Source of the DNA: Gemmataceae bacterium
GTDB taxonomy: Bacteria > Planctomycetota > Planctomycetia > Gemmatales > Gemmataceae
Assembly (NCBI GenBank): GCA_009691845.1
Contig: SIAJ01000015.1
Span: forward strand, 23,425-87,424
DNA length: 64,000 nt
Direction: 5' to 3'
Below, piece after piece: positions 9,757-19,950 of this stretch; the first letter of the stretch is position 1; every line of letters starts with the position of its first letter. Under the pieces are notes generated by a model that was given only the letters and a program-made list of their open reading frames with translations, made no database searches and had not been told where the DNA came from. A program made the translations under genes and the position numbers.

Positions 9757-12210
9757 ATGACTTCCATCGCAAGGGGGGTCGGCTTTCGATTGCACTTCAT
9801 TTTTTGCATCTTCGTTTCGTGCGCGTGTTCAGTGGCCCGGTCCGAATCGCCCAGTCCAGCCCTCCATTCCGTATTTCCAGCCGGCGGTCAAGCAGGGACG
9901 TCCGTTTCAGTTGCAGTGACCGGAGTGGCACTGGATGGCCTTCGCGATATTCGATCTACCGTTCCGAATTTAATCGTCAAAAAAACGGAGGGGAACCAAT
10001 TCCTCCTCACCATCCCGGTGGAGACTCCGCCGGGAGTGTACGACTTACGGGTGGTGGGCACACATGGGATGAGTTCGCCACGTACATTCTTTGTCTGCAA
10101 TCGTGCGGAGCACTTGGAAGCCGGACCGAACGACACTTTGGATGCGCCCCAACGGCTTCCGTTAGACGTGGTCGTGAACGGGCGAGTGGAAAAACCGGGC
10201 GATGTGGACTGCTATCAGTTCGATGCGAAGGTCGGTCAGCGCGTCGTGCTTGAGTGCTGGGCGCGGCGGATCGATTCGCAGTTACGCGCGGTACTTGAGG
10301 TGTACGATGCCACGGGCAAACGGCTGGCTGTGAATCGAGGCCATGCAGGCATCGACCCGCTCATTGACTTCATGGTACCTGCCGATGGCAAGTACACGGT
10401 TAAGATTTTCGACCTCAGTTATCTGGGCACAGCTAATCACTTTTATCGACTCGACATTGATACCAAGCCCCGAGTGGAGTTTGCGTTCCCTTGTGTGGTG
10501 GAACGTGGCAAGTCCACCAAGGTGAAGTTTTTTGGCCGCAATCTCGTGCCATCGGGAATCAACAAACGGAAGCCAGAAAACGCACTGGAATTGGACAGTA
10601 TCGAGGTCGAGGTCACTCCGCCACGCTCCGATCAAGAACAGCGTCTTCCGCTGCCGTTGCAGCCGGCGCAGATGGTGCTGGACGCATTTGCGTACCACTA
10701 CCCTGGTAGCCATGCACCGGTGTTGATGGGCCTGACTAATGTCCCAGTGGCTGTCGGCATGGGTCAGCATCAGCCGGATCGGGCTCAGGAAATCAGCGTT
10801 CCTTGCGAAGTGAATGGTCAACTGGCCGAAGGCGATGAGCGGCACTGGTTTGCCGTTCAGGTTCGCCGAGGTGATGTGTTCTGGCTGGAGGCGTTTGGCG
10901 AACGAATCGGATCGCCCGTCGAACTCGGCGTGGCAGTACTCGATGCGTCAGGCGATCGGGAATTGTTGAAGCTGTCCGAATGTTTGGAAAATCTTGGGGG
11001 GACGCGCTTTCCCACGGCCCATTCCGATCCGAGCGGTCGCTGGGTGGCCCCCGCGGATGGCCGTTATCTAATTGTGGTGCGCAATCGGATTGGCGGAATG
11101 AACCGGGACCCTCGCCGCATCTACCGAATGAGCGTTCGACGCGAGGAACCGGATTTTCACTTGGTGGTGACTCCCAGGCGAGCCGACCAGGCAACGGGCC
11201 TGAATGTCGGGATCGGCGGCCGAGAGATGGCGGAGGTGATCGCGATTCGCCGACGAGGCCTGAACGGCCCGATCCGTGTCACAGCCCTGGACCTGCCAAC
11301 CGGAATTCAGTGCCCCGATGTTTGGATTGGTCCTGGGCAAGACCGCGTGCCTCTCATCGTGAGCGCCAATCGTGACTGCCCTTCGTTCGCTGGCACTCTG
11401 AATCTCGTTGGCCATGCCGATCTCGGTGGTGTCGAACTCACCCGACCCGCCCGTGGTGGAACGCTGATTTGGCCCGGACAATCGACTCCGTTCGCCCGGC
11501 TCACACAGGACGTGCCGTTGGCGACCGCTTCGGAAGCAGGCGTCGTCTTGACGGCCTCGGCTCACGACAAAGCGATCTTTCAAGAGAGTATTTTGGATCT
11601 CGACTTCGAACTCGAACAGCGAATCGAAGGAACGATGGGCTCAGTTCACGTGAGTGCGGTTGGGCTTCCACGCGGGGTGGGGAACGCCTTCGTCACCATT
11701 CCCGCTGGGAAAACGAAGGGGAGCATCAGCATCTTCCTCCCCGAGTTGATGGCTCCCGGTTTTTACACATTTGCCCTCCAGGCCGAAGTAGAGAGTCAGG
11801 CCCCGAAGAATGCGAAAGGAGCAGTCGTAGGTAAAACTGCTCTTAAACTGGTGAGTAATCCGATCACCGTGAACCTCAAGCCGGCACGAATCAAATTGGA
11901 AAGCGATCCGCGGATGCCGCGGACGATTGGTCGAGGGAAGATCATCCAGCTTCCGTTCACTGCTCTTCGAAAAAACGGCTTTATTGGCAAGGTGCATGTG
12001 GAACTGGTCGCCCCGGAAGGCGTGTCCGGCTTGCGGGCCCGCGGGGTCACGCTTGTCGGTCAGACGGATTCGGGATCGCTTCAGGTGATTGCCACGGATA
12101 ATGCTCCATTGGGACGACAAATTTTTCTCCGGTTGGAAGCCGTCGGCACGGTGGAGGATCGACCGGTTTATCGTGCCAGTCGGTTTGTCGAGTTGGAGAT
12201 CACCGAATGA
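9757..12210 (+). CDS. Secreted pre-peptidase C-terminal (PPC)/Ig-like domain protein
   Basis: Signal peptide; VFPAGGQAGTSVSVAVTG; GDVDCYQFDAKVGQRVVLECWARRIDSQLRAVLEVYDATGKRLA (PPC pattern). Stop overlaps next ATG (ATGA). Confidence 0.7.
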   Translation: MTSIARGVGFRLHFIFCIFVSCACSVARSESPSPALHSVFPAGGQAGTSVSVAVTGVALDGLRDIRSTVPNLIVKKTEGNQFLLTIPVETPPGVYDLRVVGTHGMSSPRTFFVCNRAEHLEAGPNDTLDAPQRLPLDVVVNGRVEKPGDVDCYQFDAKVGQRVVLECWARRIDSQLRAVLEVYDATGKRLAVNRGHAGIDPLIDFMVPADGKYTVKIFDLSYLGTANHFYRLDIDTKPRVEFAFPCVVERGKSTKVKFFGRNLVPSGINKRKPENALELDSIEVEVTPPRSDQEQRLPLPLQPAQMVLDAFAYHYPGSHAPVLMGLTNVPVAVGMGQHQPDRAQEISVPCEVNGQLAEGDERHWFAVQVRRGDVFWLEAFGERIGSPVELGVAVLDASGDRELLKLSECLENLGGTRFPTAHSDPSGRWVAPADGRYLIVVRNRIGGMNRDPRRIYRMSVRREEPDFHLVVTPRRADQATGLNVGIGGREMAEVIAIRRRGLNGPIRVTALDLPTGIQCPDVWIGPGQDRVPLIVSANRDCPSFAGTLNLVGHADLGGVELTRPARGGTLIWPGQSTPFARLTQDVPLATASEAGVVLTASAHDKAIFQESILDLDFELEQRIEGTMGSVHVSAVGLPRGVGNAFVTIPAGKTKGSISIFLPELMAPGFYTFALQAEVESQAPKNAKGAVVGKTALKLVSNPITVNLKPARIKLESDPRMPRTIGRGKIIQLPFTALRKNGFIGKVHVELVAPEGVSGLRARGVTLVGQTDSGSLQVIATDNAPLGRQIFLRLEAVGTVEDRPVYRASRFVELEITE

Positions 12211-14438
12211 ACATCAAAAACGCTGTCGCCGCCTTCGTGGTCATCTTGGTGATGGGTTCGTGCGCTTTGGCCCAACCAAATCAGTCGCAACAGGTTTTCT
12301 TCAACACCGATGTCGTACCGATTCTGACCAAGCTAGGCTGCAACGGCGGCGGTTGTCACGGCAAGGCGACGGGACAGAACGGGTTCCGGTTGTCGCTCTT
12401 TGGTTACGAACCGGATCTGGACTATGAGGCGATTGTCCAAGAGGCGCGAGGCCGCCGAATCTTCGCCGCCGCGCCGTCGCGAAGTATGCTCTTGCTCAAA
12501 GCGAGTGGGATCCTGGCGCATGGCGGCGGCAAGCGAGTGGAGCCAGGTTCCGAGGATTGGCTTACCCTCTCGCGTTGGATCGAGGACGGCGCTCGGCCCG
12601 CATTGTCAATGGACCCGGTTTTGACTCGAGTCAGCGTCTCGCCCGATAGACGCACTTTCGATGTGGAGGCACGTCGGCAGCCCCTGCAAATCACGGCGCA
12701 TTTTTCGAATGGTGCCACCCGTGATGTGACCCGACAGGCTGTGTATCAATCGAACGATCCCGAACTGGCGGAGATCAGCGACGCGGGCATTGTGCAGGTC
12801 AAGAACCGCAGCGGACTATTCACCGTCATGGTTCGCTACGCGGATCAAATTTCGGTCTTCCAGGGCACGGCGCCTCACACGAAGGTCACCAACGCACATG
12901 CGGCGTCTCTGGTCGCGTGGGAGAAGGCCAACGGGCGATCCTTCGTCGATCGCCATGTGGCTGGCCGATGGAAGCAGCTTGGCATTCTGCCGTCGCTGCC
13001 GGCCGATGATGGTGCGATGATCCGCCGGCTCAGTCTCGACATCTGCGGCACGCTTCCCACGGCAACCGAAGTGAACGAGTACCTTGCCGATGCGCAGACG
13101 GATAAGCGTGCTCGACTGATCGACCGTTTGCTGGATCGGCCGGAGTATGCTAGTTACTTCTCGCTCAAATGGGCCGACATTTTGCGCAATCGCGGTCGAG
13201 GCTACAGCACGAGCCAACAGCGTCCGGGTACCGCCCTGTTCGCGGGTTGGATTCGCGACAGCATTGCCGCCAACGTACCGTACGATCGGTTCGTCACAGA
13301 AATCCTCACGGCGGTCGGCAGCCAGGAAACGAACCCGCCGGCCGTGTGGTATCGGACGGTACGCACAACATCGGATTACGTGGAATCGATCGCACAGGCG
13401 TTCCTCGGCATCCGCATTCAATGCGCTCAATGCCACCATCATCCGGCCGAACGCTGGAGCCAGGCGGACTACTACCAACTCGCAGCGGTCTTTGCCCGAG
13501 TCGGCCGCCGGGGCGGTTTTTCCGATGCGGAGGTTCCGACATCCGAAACGATCTATTTGGCCGAAGAAGGCGTGGTGGTTCACCCCCGCACGGGGCAAAC
13601 GATGCAGCCTCGTGCGCCAGGCGGACCGGAGTTCAAACTTGGCAGATACGATGATCCTCGACGCAGCCTGGCACGCTGGATGACATCACCCGAAAACCCC
13701 TACGTCGCCCGTACCATGGCCAACCGCATGTGGGGTCACTTCCTCGGCCGAGGCGTCATTCACCCTATCGACGATGCCCGTAGCACGAACCCGCCGAGCA
13801 ATCCCGAGTTGCTCGATGCGTTGGCTCGAGATTTTGTGGACCATAAATTTGACGTCAAGCACCTGATTCGGACCATTTGCAATTCATCCACCTACGCGCT
13901 GAGTTCAAGGTCCAACGAGAGCAATCAGGACGATCTTCAGAGTTTCGCTCGGTATTATCCTCGCCGGTTATCCGCTGAAGTCCTGCTCGACGCCATGAGT
14001 CAGGTGCTGCAAACACCGACAAAATTCCGAAGCGTCTCGGGCGACTTTCCACCAGGTACCAGGGCCATCGAACTACCGGACGAAGCCGTGCCCAGCAACT
14101 TCTTGGACGTGTTCGGCCGCCCTTTGCGCAACTCGGCGTGTGAATGCGAACGAGTCGACTCGCCCGCTCTGGGGCAAACACTGGCCTTGGTCAGTTCCCC
14201 GGAGATTCAGGAAAAATTGGTTGCGGACAAAGGCTTGGCGGCGAGGCTGGCGACTAACATGAAATCAGACGCCGAAAACGTGCGAGAGATCTTTATGGCG
14301 GTTCTTGCACGGTCTCCTCGGCCTCGTGAACAGATCGTCGCCCTGAGTTTTCTCGAATCGCAGAAGGACCGGAAAGATGCTTATGCTTCATTGCTCTGGT
14401 CGCTGGTGGCGACCAATGAGTTCTTGTTGAACCACTAA
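12207..14438 (+). CDS. DUF1549/DUF1553 (PSCyt2/PSD1) protein with N-terminal CX4CH motif
   Basis: GCNGGGCHGKATGQNGFRLSLFGYEPD; IQCAQCHHHPAERWSQADYY; HPIDDARSTNPPSNPELLDAL; NSACECERVD. Confidence 0.9.
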   Translation: MNIKNAVAAFVVILVMGSCALAQPNQSQQVFFNTDVVPILTKLGCNGGGCHGKATGQNGFRLSLFGYEPDLDYEAIVQEARGRRIFAAAPSRSMLLLKASGILAHGGGKRVEPGSEDWLTLSRWIEDGARPALSMDPVLTRVSVSPDRRTFDVEARRQPLQITAHFSNGATRDVTRQAVYQSNDPELAEISDAGIVQVKNRSGLFTVMVRYADQISVFQGTAPHTKVTNAHAASLVAWEKANGRSFVDRHVAGRWKQLGILPSLPADDGAMIRRLSLDICGTLPTATEVNEYLADAQTDKRARLIDRLLDRPEYASYFSLKWADILRNRGRGYSTSQQRPGTALFAGWIRDSIAANVPYDRFVTEILTAVGSQETNPPAVWYRTVRTTSDYVESIAQAFLGIRIQCAQCHHHPAERWSQADYYQLAAVFARVGRRGGFSDAEVPTSETIYLAEEGVVVHPRTGQTMQPRAPGGPEFKLGRYDDPRRSLARWMTSPENPYVARTMANRMWGHFLGRGVIHPIDDARSTNPPSNPELLDALARDFVDHKFDVKHLIRTICNSSTYALSSRSNESNQDDLQSFARYYPRRLSAEVLLDAMSQVLQTPTKFRSVSGDFPPGTRAIELPDEAVPSNFLDVFGRPLRNSACECERVDSPALGQTLALVSSPEIQEKLVADKGLAARLATNMKSDAENVREIFMAVLARSPRPREQIVALSFLESQKDRKDAYASLLWSLVATNEFLLNH

Positions 14439-14473
14439 CGGCCGATGGCAGTGATCGGATCCGGAGATCGTAT

Positions 14474-15784
14474 ATGGGCGGCATCAAAGCAACACGCGTG
14501 AGCCGAAGAAACGTCCTGGAGTTGGGGGCATCCGCCCTGGGCCTGGGCCTCGTGGATCTGTTGCGGCTTCGTGCGCTTGGTTCGGGCTCCTCGCGCGCTC
14601 GTGCGAACAAGTCGCTCATTGTCTTCTGGACAAATGGCGGACTCAGCCAGCAAGACACCTACGACATGAAGCCCGACGCGCCGCCCGAGTTCCGCGGTTC
14701 CTATCGGCCGATCGCAACGACTGTGCCCGGCATACAGATCACCGAACGGTTCCCTCGGCAAGCCCGAGTGATGAAGCAACTGTCGATTGTCCGTTCCGTC
14801 CACCACGAGAACGGGATTCACGCGCCGTCGGCCCACTGGATGCAGACGGGATATTTTGGACCAACCCTGGCTCGAAACGCCCCGCAGAAGCCTTCCTTCG
14901 GTTCCGTGATCGGCCGAGTTCGTGGGGCCAGTGAGGGACTGATTCCGCCCTATGTCGCCATCCCGCAGGCGGAGGCGTTCGGATATCAGGGTGCGGTCTA
15001 CCTCGGGGCGGCGTACAACCCGTTTGAGTTGGGGGCCAACCCCAACGCGATGGATTTTCGAGTGCCGAATTTGGCGTTGCCACGAGAATTGCGGTTGTCG
15101 AGTGTTCGCTCACGCACGCAGTTGCTTCGCGAGTTCGATGCCCTGCAGCGAGAAGCGGATCATGCGAGCGTTAACGACGACTTGAACAGTTTCAAGTCTC
15201 AGGCACTCGAGATGGTGACGGGCGAAAAAGTGCGGAACGCCTTCGATATCAGCAAGGAAGATCCACGACTTCGCGATCGGTACGGCCGGCACCAGTACGG
15301 ACAAAGTGCCATCCTGGCCCGGCGGCTGATCGAGTCGGGCAGCACCTGCGTTACGATCAATACCGGTTATTGGGATCACCACGACGACATTGACAAAGGG
15401 TTGGAAACGCAGCTCTCGCCGCTCGACGCGGCCATCGGAGCCCTGGTTGAGGATCTCGAAGACCGCGGCATGCTCGATGATGTGGTGATCTATTGTGCCG
15501 GGGAATTTGGCCGCACCCCGCTGATTAACGGCAATGCCGGACGCGACCATTGGGCCAATTGTTTCTCGGTACTTCTTGGTGGAGGAGGCCTCAAAGGCGG
15601 CATGGTCGTCGGGGCCAGCGAATACCGCGGTGGCAAAGTCCGAGAGCGACCGGTTTCCCCCGGCGACTTGTTGGCGACTATCTATCAGGCGCTCGGCATC
15701 CCATTGGATACACATTTCGAAGACGCCACGGGACGACCGGTTAGCATCGTCGCCGGTGGCAAGACGATACACGAATTAGTGTAA
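14474..15784 (+). CDS. DUF1501 domain-containing protein (copy 2)
   Basis: SRRNVLELGASALGLGLVDLL; FWTNGGLSQQDTYDMKPDAPPEFRG; GEFGRTPLINGNAGRDHWANCFSVLLGGGG. Confidence 0.92.
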   Translation: MGGIKATRVSRRNVLELGASALGLGLVDLLRLRALGSGSSRARANKSLIVFWTNGGLSQQDTYDMKPDAPPEFRGSYRPIATTVPGIQITERFPRQARVMKQLSIVRSVHHENGIHAPSAHWMQTGYFGPTLARNAPQKPSFGSVIGRVRGASEGLIPPYVAIPQAEAFGYQGAVYLGAAYNPFELGANPNAMDFRVPNLALPRELRLSSVRSRTQLLREFDALQREADHASVNDDLNSFKSQALEMVTGEKVRNAFDISKEDPRLRDRYGRHQYGQSAILARRLIESGSTCVTINTGYWDHHDDIDKGLETQLSPLDAAIGALVEDLEDRGMLDDVVIYCAGEFGRTPLINGNAGRDHWANCFSVLLGGGGLKGGMVVGASEYRGGKVRERPVSPGDLLATIYQALGIPLDTHFEDATGRPVSIVAGGKTIHELV

Positions 15785-15833
15785 AGGGCGATCGTTGCCG
15801 ACCAAGAAAGTGCCTGCGAACCGGAGTCTCCCC

Positions 15834-16589
15834 ATGTCGCTCGTGTACCATCCCGAGGGAAACTATCGGTTTCTGCCGGGGATCGCGCCTTACTCTTGCG
15901 GTGCCGTTTCCTTCCCTGGCTTCGAGATCGTGCACGCGGTGTTTCAACAGCCCCTCCCGTATCGAGAAGGGTTCGCGCGGATTGCCGGGCACTTGGCTGC
16001 CGTGGCCCGACCGAAAGCGACGCTGTGCGGCGTCGAATTGCGTTCTCCCGCTCCGTTCAGCTTTCCTGGCTTCGCCGTGTTCAATGGCGAATATGCCGCG
16101 ATCCTCAGGGAGTGGGGATTGTTCGTCAACGGCATCAACCCCGTTGCCCGCACGAACGTGGCTCCCGTGGTTCGTCCGCCCGCCGAGCCAGTCCTGTACG
16201 GCTTTTCCTACACCCGCCCCTGCGACCATACGCAGCCACTGACTTTCGTCGTCGCCGGCGCGGGAGAACTTCCTGAAGGGATCCTCGCCGCCGATAGCAT
16301 CGTGGCGCGGGGCGATACGTCGCCGAATGGGATCGCCACGAAGGCTGTCTTCGTCATGAACTTGATGGAACGCCGTCTGCTTGGACTGGGGGCCGACTGG
16401 TCGCTGGTGAACGCCATCGATGTCTACACGATCCATTCTCTCGATAGCATTCTTCCGGAACTCGTGCTGAATCGCGTCGGTCCGGCAATCGCCCATGGAG
16501 TCCGCTGGCACTACACACGGCCACCCATCACCGACATCGAATTTGAGATGGACTTGAGAGGTACACGAACCGAAGAGTATTTGAATTAA
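15834..16589 (+). CDS. Conserved hypothetical protein, possibly RidA-like / CnbZ-like
   Basis: ORF 15795..16589; likely ATG at 15834 (MSLVYHPEGNYRFLPGIAPYSCGAVSFPGFEIVHAVF). Second half KAVFVMNLMERRLLGLGADWSLVNAIDVYTIH resembles the RidA-type 'xNxxxxLxxxGxxxxxVxxxxVY' pattern. Family call tentative. Confidence 0.55.
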   Translation: MSLVYHPEGNYRFLPGIAPYSCGAVSFPGFEIVHAVFQQPLPYREGFARIAGHLAAVARPKATLCGVELRSPAPFSFPGFAVFNGEYAAILREWGLFVNGINPVARTNVAPVVRPPAEPVLYGFSYTRPCDHTQPLTFVVAGAGELPEGILAADSIVARGDTSPNGIATKAVFVMNLMERRLLGLGADWSLVNAIDVYTIHSLDSILPELVLNRVGPAIAHGVRWHYTRPPITDIEFEMDLRGTRTEEYLN

Positions 16590-17017
16590 CAGAGGGCCGA
16601 CCCAGACCTGGCACCTTTGAAAAAGAACCAAGGGATCGTAGCTTTTTTCAGCCGTCTTCCCTCCTCGGCCGGCCGTGTGCCCGCATCGTTCGTAATCGCC
16701 AGTAATCCTTGCCATACGTTTGGCCTCGATTGAATGACAGGCGCAACGGATCGAACTCAGCCTTCGTTTCTGCCCGATTCGTTCGCTCGACCCGGCTAAC
16801 AAACCGTGGCGATGCTCGTCGCTCGCGACCGGGAATGACTTGAAACGACCCTGGTTGATGTGGCCAGTCCCGACAGTCTTGTCATGCGGGTGCGTGAGCC
16901 AATGCCAAAAGTCGGATCGATCTGCCAGCAAAGCAATTGTTGACCTCCCCTTCTCCAGGGTGTAAGCTGCATGTGAAGTTGAGCGATCGACTTCACCCTC
17001 ACTCAGAACCCGTGCCC

Positions 17018-18580
17018 ATGCGACGCATCTCACGATCTGGACTCTCCTCGCTGTTCGTCGCGTTCGCCGCACTCTCCCCAATCGTTTCTGCCGCCGAACC
17101 GAGCCCTGACACTGCGACGATCGCGCGGTTGATCGACGAGGCGATTCAGAAGCGGCTCGACTCGGAGAAGGTTTCGGCTTCACCATCAGCGTCCGATGCC
17201 GAGTTTCTGCGTCGCGTCTACTTGGACGTTGCCGGGGTGATCCCGTCTGCCGATCGAGTCGCGGCGTTCCTCGATAGCAAAGAGTCGAACAAGCGAAACG
17301 AACTGATCGAGGCACTGCTTGCCTCGCCAGAGTACGCTCGGCGAATGACCGACATCTGGAAAGCCCTTCTGATCCCGAACACGGCAGCCAGTGCCCGACA
17401 GAAGCACGAACCCATGGTTCAATGGCTTGAGGCCAGCTTCACGGCGAACAAACGACTGGACATTCTTGCTCGCGAGGTGCTCAGCGCCAATGGCTTGCAG
17501 GATGAGAATGGAGCCGTTACCTTCTTCATCACCCACGAGACAGTGGACGAAATCACGGACCGAGTCGCCCGTGTATTCCTCGGGGTGCAGATTCAGTGTG
17601 CCCAGTGCCATAAGCATCCGTTCGGAGACTGGACCCAGGCCGAGTACTGGGGCATGGCCGCATTCTTCACGAAAGTGAAATCGGTCTATGTCAAAACAGG
17701 GGACACGCAACGCTACGGGGCCAAGGAAGACGCCACATCCAAGTCGAAGCCCCTACTCATGCTGCCTGCGTCGGTGAAGGCGACCACGCCAACTTTCTTG
17801 CGTGGGGATCGCCCTAAGGTGTCGGCAGATGGGCCAAACCTCCCGGTTTTGGCGGACTGGATCACTTCACCGAAGAATCCATATTTCGCTCGGGCGGCAG
17901 TCAACCGAGTTTGGCACCAGCTCTTTGGCCGAGCGTTGGTCAGTCCTGTCGATGACATGACTGAAGCCAACGAGGCTTCGCACCCTGAACTGCTGGCCGC
18001 GCTCGCGCGGGAGTTTTCCGCGAGCGGCTTTGATCTCAAGCAACTGATTCGGGGCATCTGCCACAGCAAAGCGTATCAGCGCACGAGCAAGCCGGGCGGG
18101 AGCAATGCTGCCGACAAAACCCTGTTGAGCCATATGGCAGTCAAGGTGATGACGCCTTTTCAGCTGAACGATTCGCTCGAAGCGGTATTTGCACTCGCCA
18201 TCAACGAGAAGACACCTCCGCCGACGGCTGTAACCCGCAAGACCAAGGCAGGCGAGCGAGGTCGGTTTGCCACATTCTTCATGGGCGAGGACGATCCCGA
18301 CCCCACCGAGTTCCAGGCCGGCATACCCCAGGCACTCTACCTCATGAACTCCGGGCACCATTACGCAATCGCCCGAGCGGCGAACGAAACCGTGAGCCGA
18401 AAGAAGACCCCGGAGAAGGTTGTGGAGACGATGTTCCTTGCCACGCTGACACGCCCACCGACCGACAAGGAGTCGACGACGATGCTCACGCACATCGCCA
18501 AGGCGACCGACAAGCGGGCGGCCTATCACGACATTCTTTGGGCTTTGGTCAACAGCACCGAGTTTCTGAGCAATCACTAA
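17018..18580 (+). CDS. DUF1549/DUF1553 (PSCyt2/PSD1) protein, short form lacking CX4CH N-terminal domain
   Basis: ORF 16937..18580; likely ATG at 17018 with signal peptide. EFLRRVYLDVAGVIPSADRVAAFLD; IQCAQCHKHPFGDWTQAEYW; SPVDDMTEANEASHPELLAAL. Confidence 0.9.
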   Translation: MRRISRSGLSSLFVAFAALSPIVSAAEPSPDTATIARLIDEAIQKRLDSEKVSASPSASDAEFLRRVYLDVAGVIPSADRVAAFLDSKESNKRNELIEALLASPEYARRMTDIWKALLIPNTAASARQKHEPMVQWLEASFTANKRLDILAREVLSANGLQDENGAVTFFITHETVDEITDRVARVFLGVQIQCAQCHKHPFGDWTQAEYWGMAAFFTKVKSVYVKTGDTQRYGAKEDATSKSKPLLMLPASVKATTPTFLRGDRPKVSADGPNLPVLADWITSPKNPYFARAAVNRVWHQLFGRALVSPVDDMTEANEASHPELLAALAREFSASGFDLKQLIRGICHSKAYQRTSKPGGSNAADKTLLSHMAVKVMTPFQLNDSLEAVFALAINEKTPPPTAVTRKTKAGERGRFATFFMGEDDPDPTEFQAGIPQALYLMNSGHHYAIARAANETVSRKKTPEKVVETMFLATLTRPPTDKESTTMLTHIAKATDKRAAYHDILWALVNSTEFLSNH

Positions 18581-18594
18581 TTGGGACCCTGAAC

Positions 18595-19878
18595 ATGTTT
18601 GGAAGTTCTTTCGATACTAGACTGTCTCGCCGAGACGCATTGCGGCTCACGGCGGCAGGTGTAACCGCTTCCTCGCTGACCGGTTGGCTTCCGATCCTGG
18701 CTGCCAGCGAGGCTGAGTCCGCGTCGAAGGCGCGGGCCAAAGCGTGCATCGTGCTGTGGATGGACGGTGGACCGCCACATACCGACACCTTCGATATGAA
18801 ACCGGATTTGCCCGAATGCGGGATCTACAAACCGATCTCGACCACCGTGCCCGGCATTCAGATCAGCGAGTTGTTGCCGAAATTCGCGGGCCAGATGAAG
18901 CATGCTGCAATCGTTCGCGGCATGAGCACGATTGAGAACGAGCACCTGCGTGCTCGCGTTCATCTGCGGACTGGGTACCAGTCAGGACAGGGCGGGTTGA
19001 CGTACCCAAGCATGGGTTCGATCGCCTCGGAGGCCATCAGCGTTCCCGACTTCCCCATTCCAAGTTATGTCGCCATATCCGACGTGAGGGACCGTAGCCA
19101 CGGCCCAGGGTTCCTCGGACCGCGACACCAACCCTTGTTCGTCCACGATCCCTTGAAGGGCGTTCAGAACTTGAAGGCCATGGTTACTGCTCCCACCGTG
19201 GAGGGCCGACTTGGCTTGTTGGACGAACTGGAAAAAGGCTTCGCCGGCGAGTACCAGGTTCCACTGAGCCAGGCACACGGCAGCGTGTACGCCCGGGCGG
19301 TCCAGTTGATGCGGACGGAGAAAGCCAAGGCCTTCAACCTCTCTCTCGAGCCGGTCAAGACCCGTGCGGCTTACGGGGATAGCACGTTTGGACAGGGATG
19401 TTTGCTTGCCCGCCGATTGGTCGAAACCGGCGTGAAGTACGTCGAGGTCGGGCTAGGAGGGTGGGATACACACTTCGAAAACAACGAGGCCGTCAAGAAG
19501 TTGTGTGGCACGCTCGATCAGTCGATGACCACCCTGATCTCAGACCTTCAGGTACGTGGTCTGCTTGACAGCACGCTCGTGATCTGGATGGGCGAGTTCG
19601 GGCGTACGCCGATGTTCAAGAACAAAGGTCGAGACCACTACGCCAAGGCGTGGTCAACTGTATTCATGGGTGGGGGTGTGAAGGGTGGGCAAGTCATCGG
19701 CCGGACGGACAAGTCCGGGGCGACGGTCGCGGAACGCCCTGTCTCCACAGCCGCTTTTTTCGCCACTGTCTGCGAGACTCTTGGCATCGATTACAAGGTA
19801 GAACGAGACACACCCGGCGGTCGGCCGTTGCCACGCGTTGAGAAGAGCGGAAAGCCGGTTTCAGAACTGTTTGCATGA
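18595..19878 (+). CDS. DUF1501 domain-containing protein (copy 3)
   Basis: MFGSSFDTRLSRRDALRLTAAGVTASSL; IVLWMDGGPPHTDTFDMKPDLPE; GEFGRTPMFKNKGRDHYAKAWSTVFMGGG. Confidence 0.92.
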   Translation: MFGSSFDTRLSRRDALRLTAAGVTASSLTGWLPILAASEAESASKARAKACIVLWMDGGPPHTDTFDMKPDLPECGIYKPISTTVPGIQISELLPKFAGQMKHAAIVRGMSTIENEHLRARVHLRTGYQSGQGGLTYPSMGSIASEAISVPDFPIPSYVAISDVRDRSHGPGFLGPRHQPLFVHDPLKGVQNLKAMVTAPTVEGRLGLLDELEKGFAGEYQVPLSQAHGSVYARAVQLMRTEKAKAFNLSLEPVKTRAAYGDSTFGQGCLLARRLVETGVKYVEVGLGGWDTHFENNEAVKKLCGTLDQSMTTLISDLQVRGLLDSTLVIWMGEFGRTPMFKNKGRDHYAKAWSTVFMGGGVKGGQVIGRTDKSGATVAERPVSTAAFFATVCETLGIDYKVERDTPGGRPLPRVEKSGKPVSELFA

Positions 19879-19950
19879 GGATTCCCATGTTCGTGAGCGA
19901 CACCGAACTGGACAGCCGCCACGAGTGACCGAAGAATCAGAGCGAACTGC

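Noticed and set aside
16940-16968. TTGACC-N17-TAAGCT sigma70-like promoter before 17018
   Set aside because: The -10 matches the consensus at only 3 of 6 positions, and such matches are frequent; no transcription data.
15741-17315. 524-aa minus ORF 15741..17315
   Set aside because: Low-complexity Arg/Gly/Asp-rich composition, antisense to the 15834 gene and the 17018 gene start; no recognisable motif.
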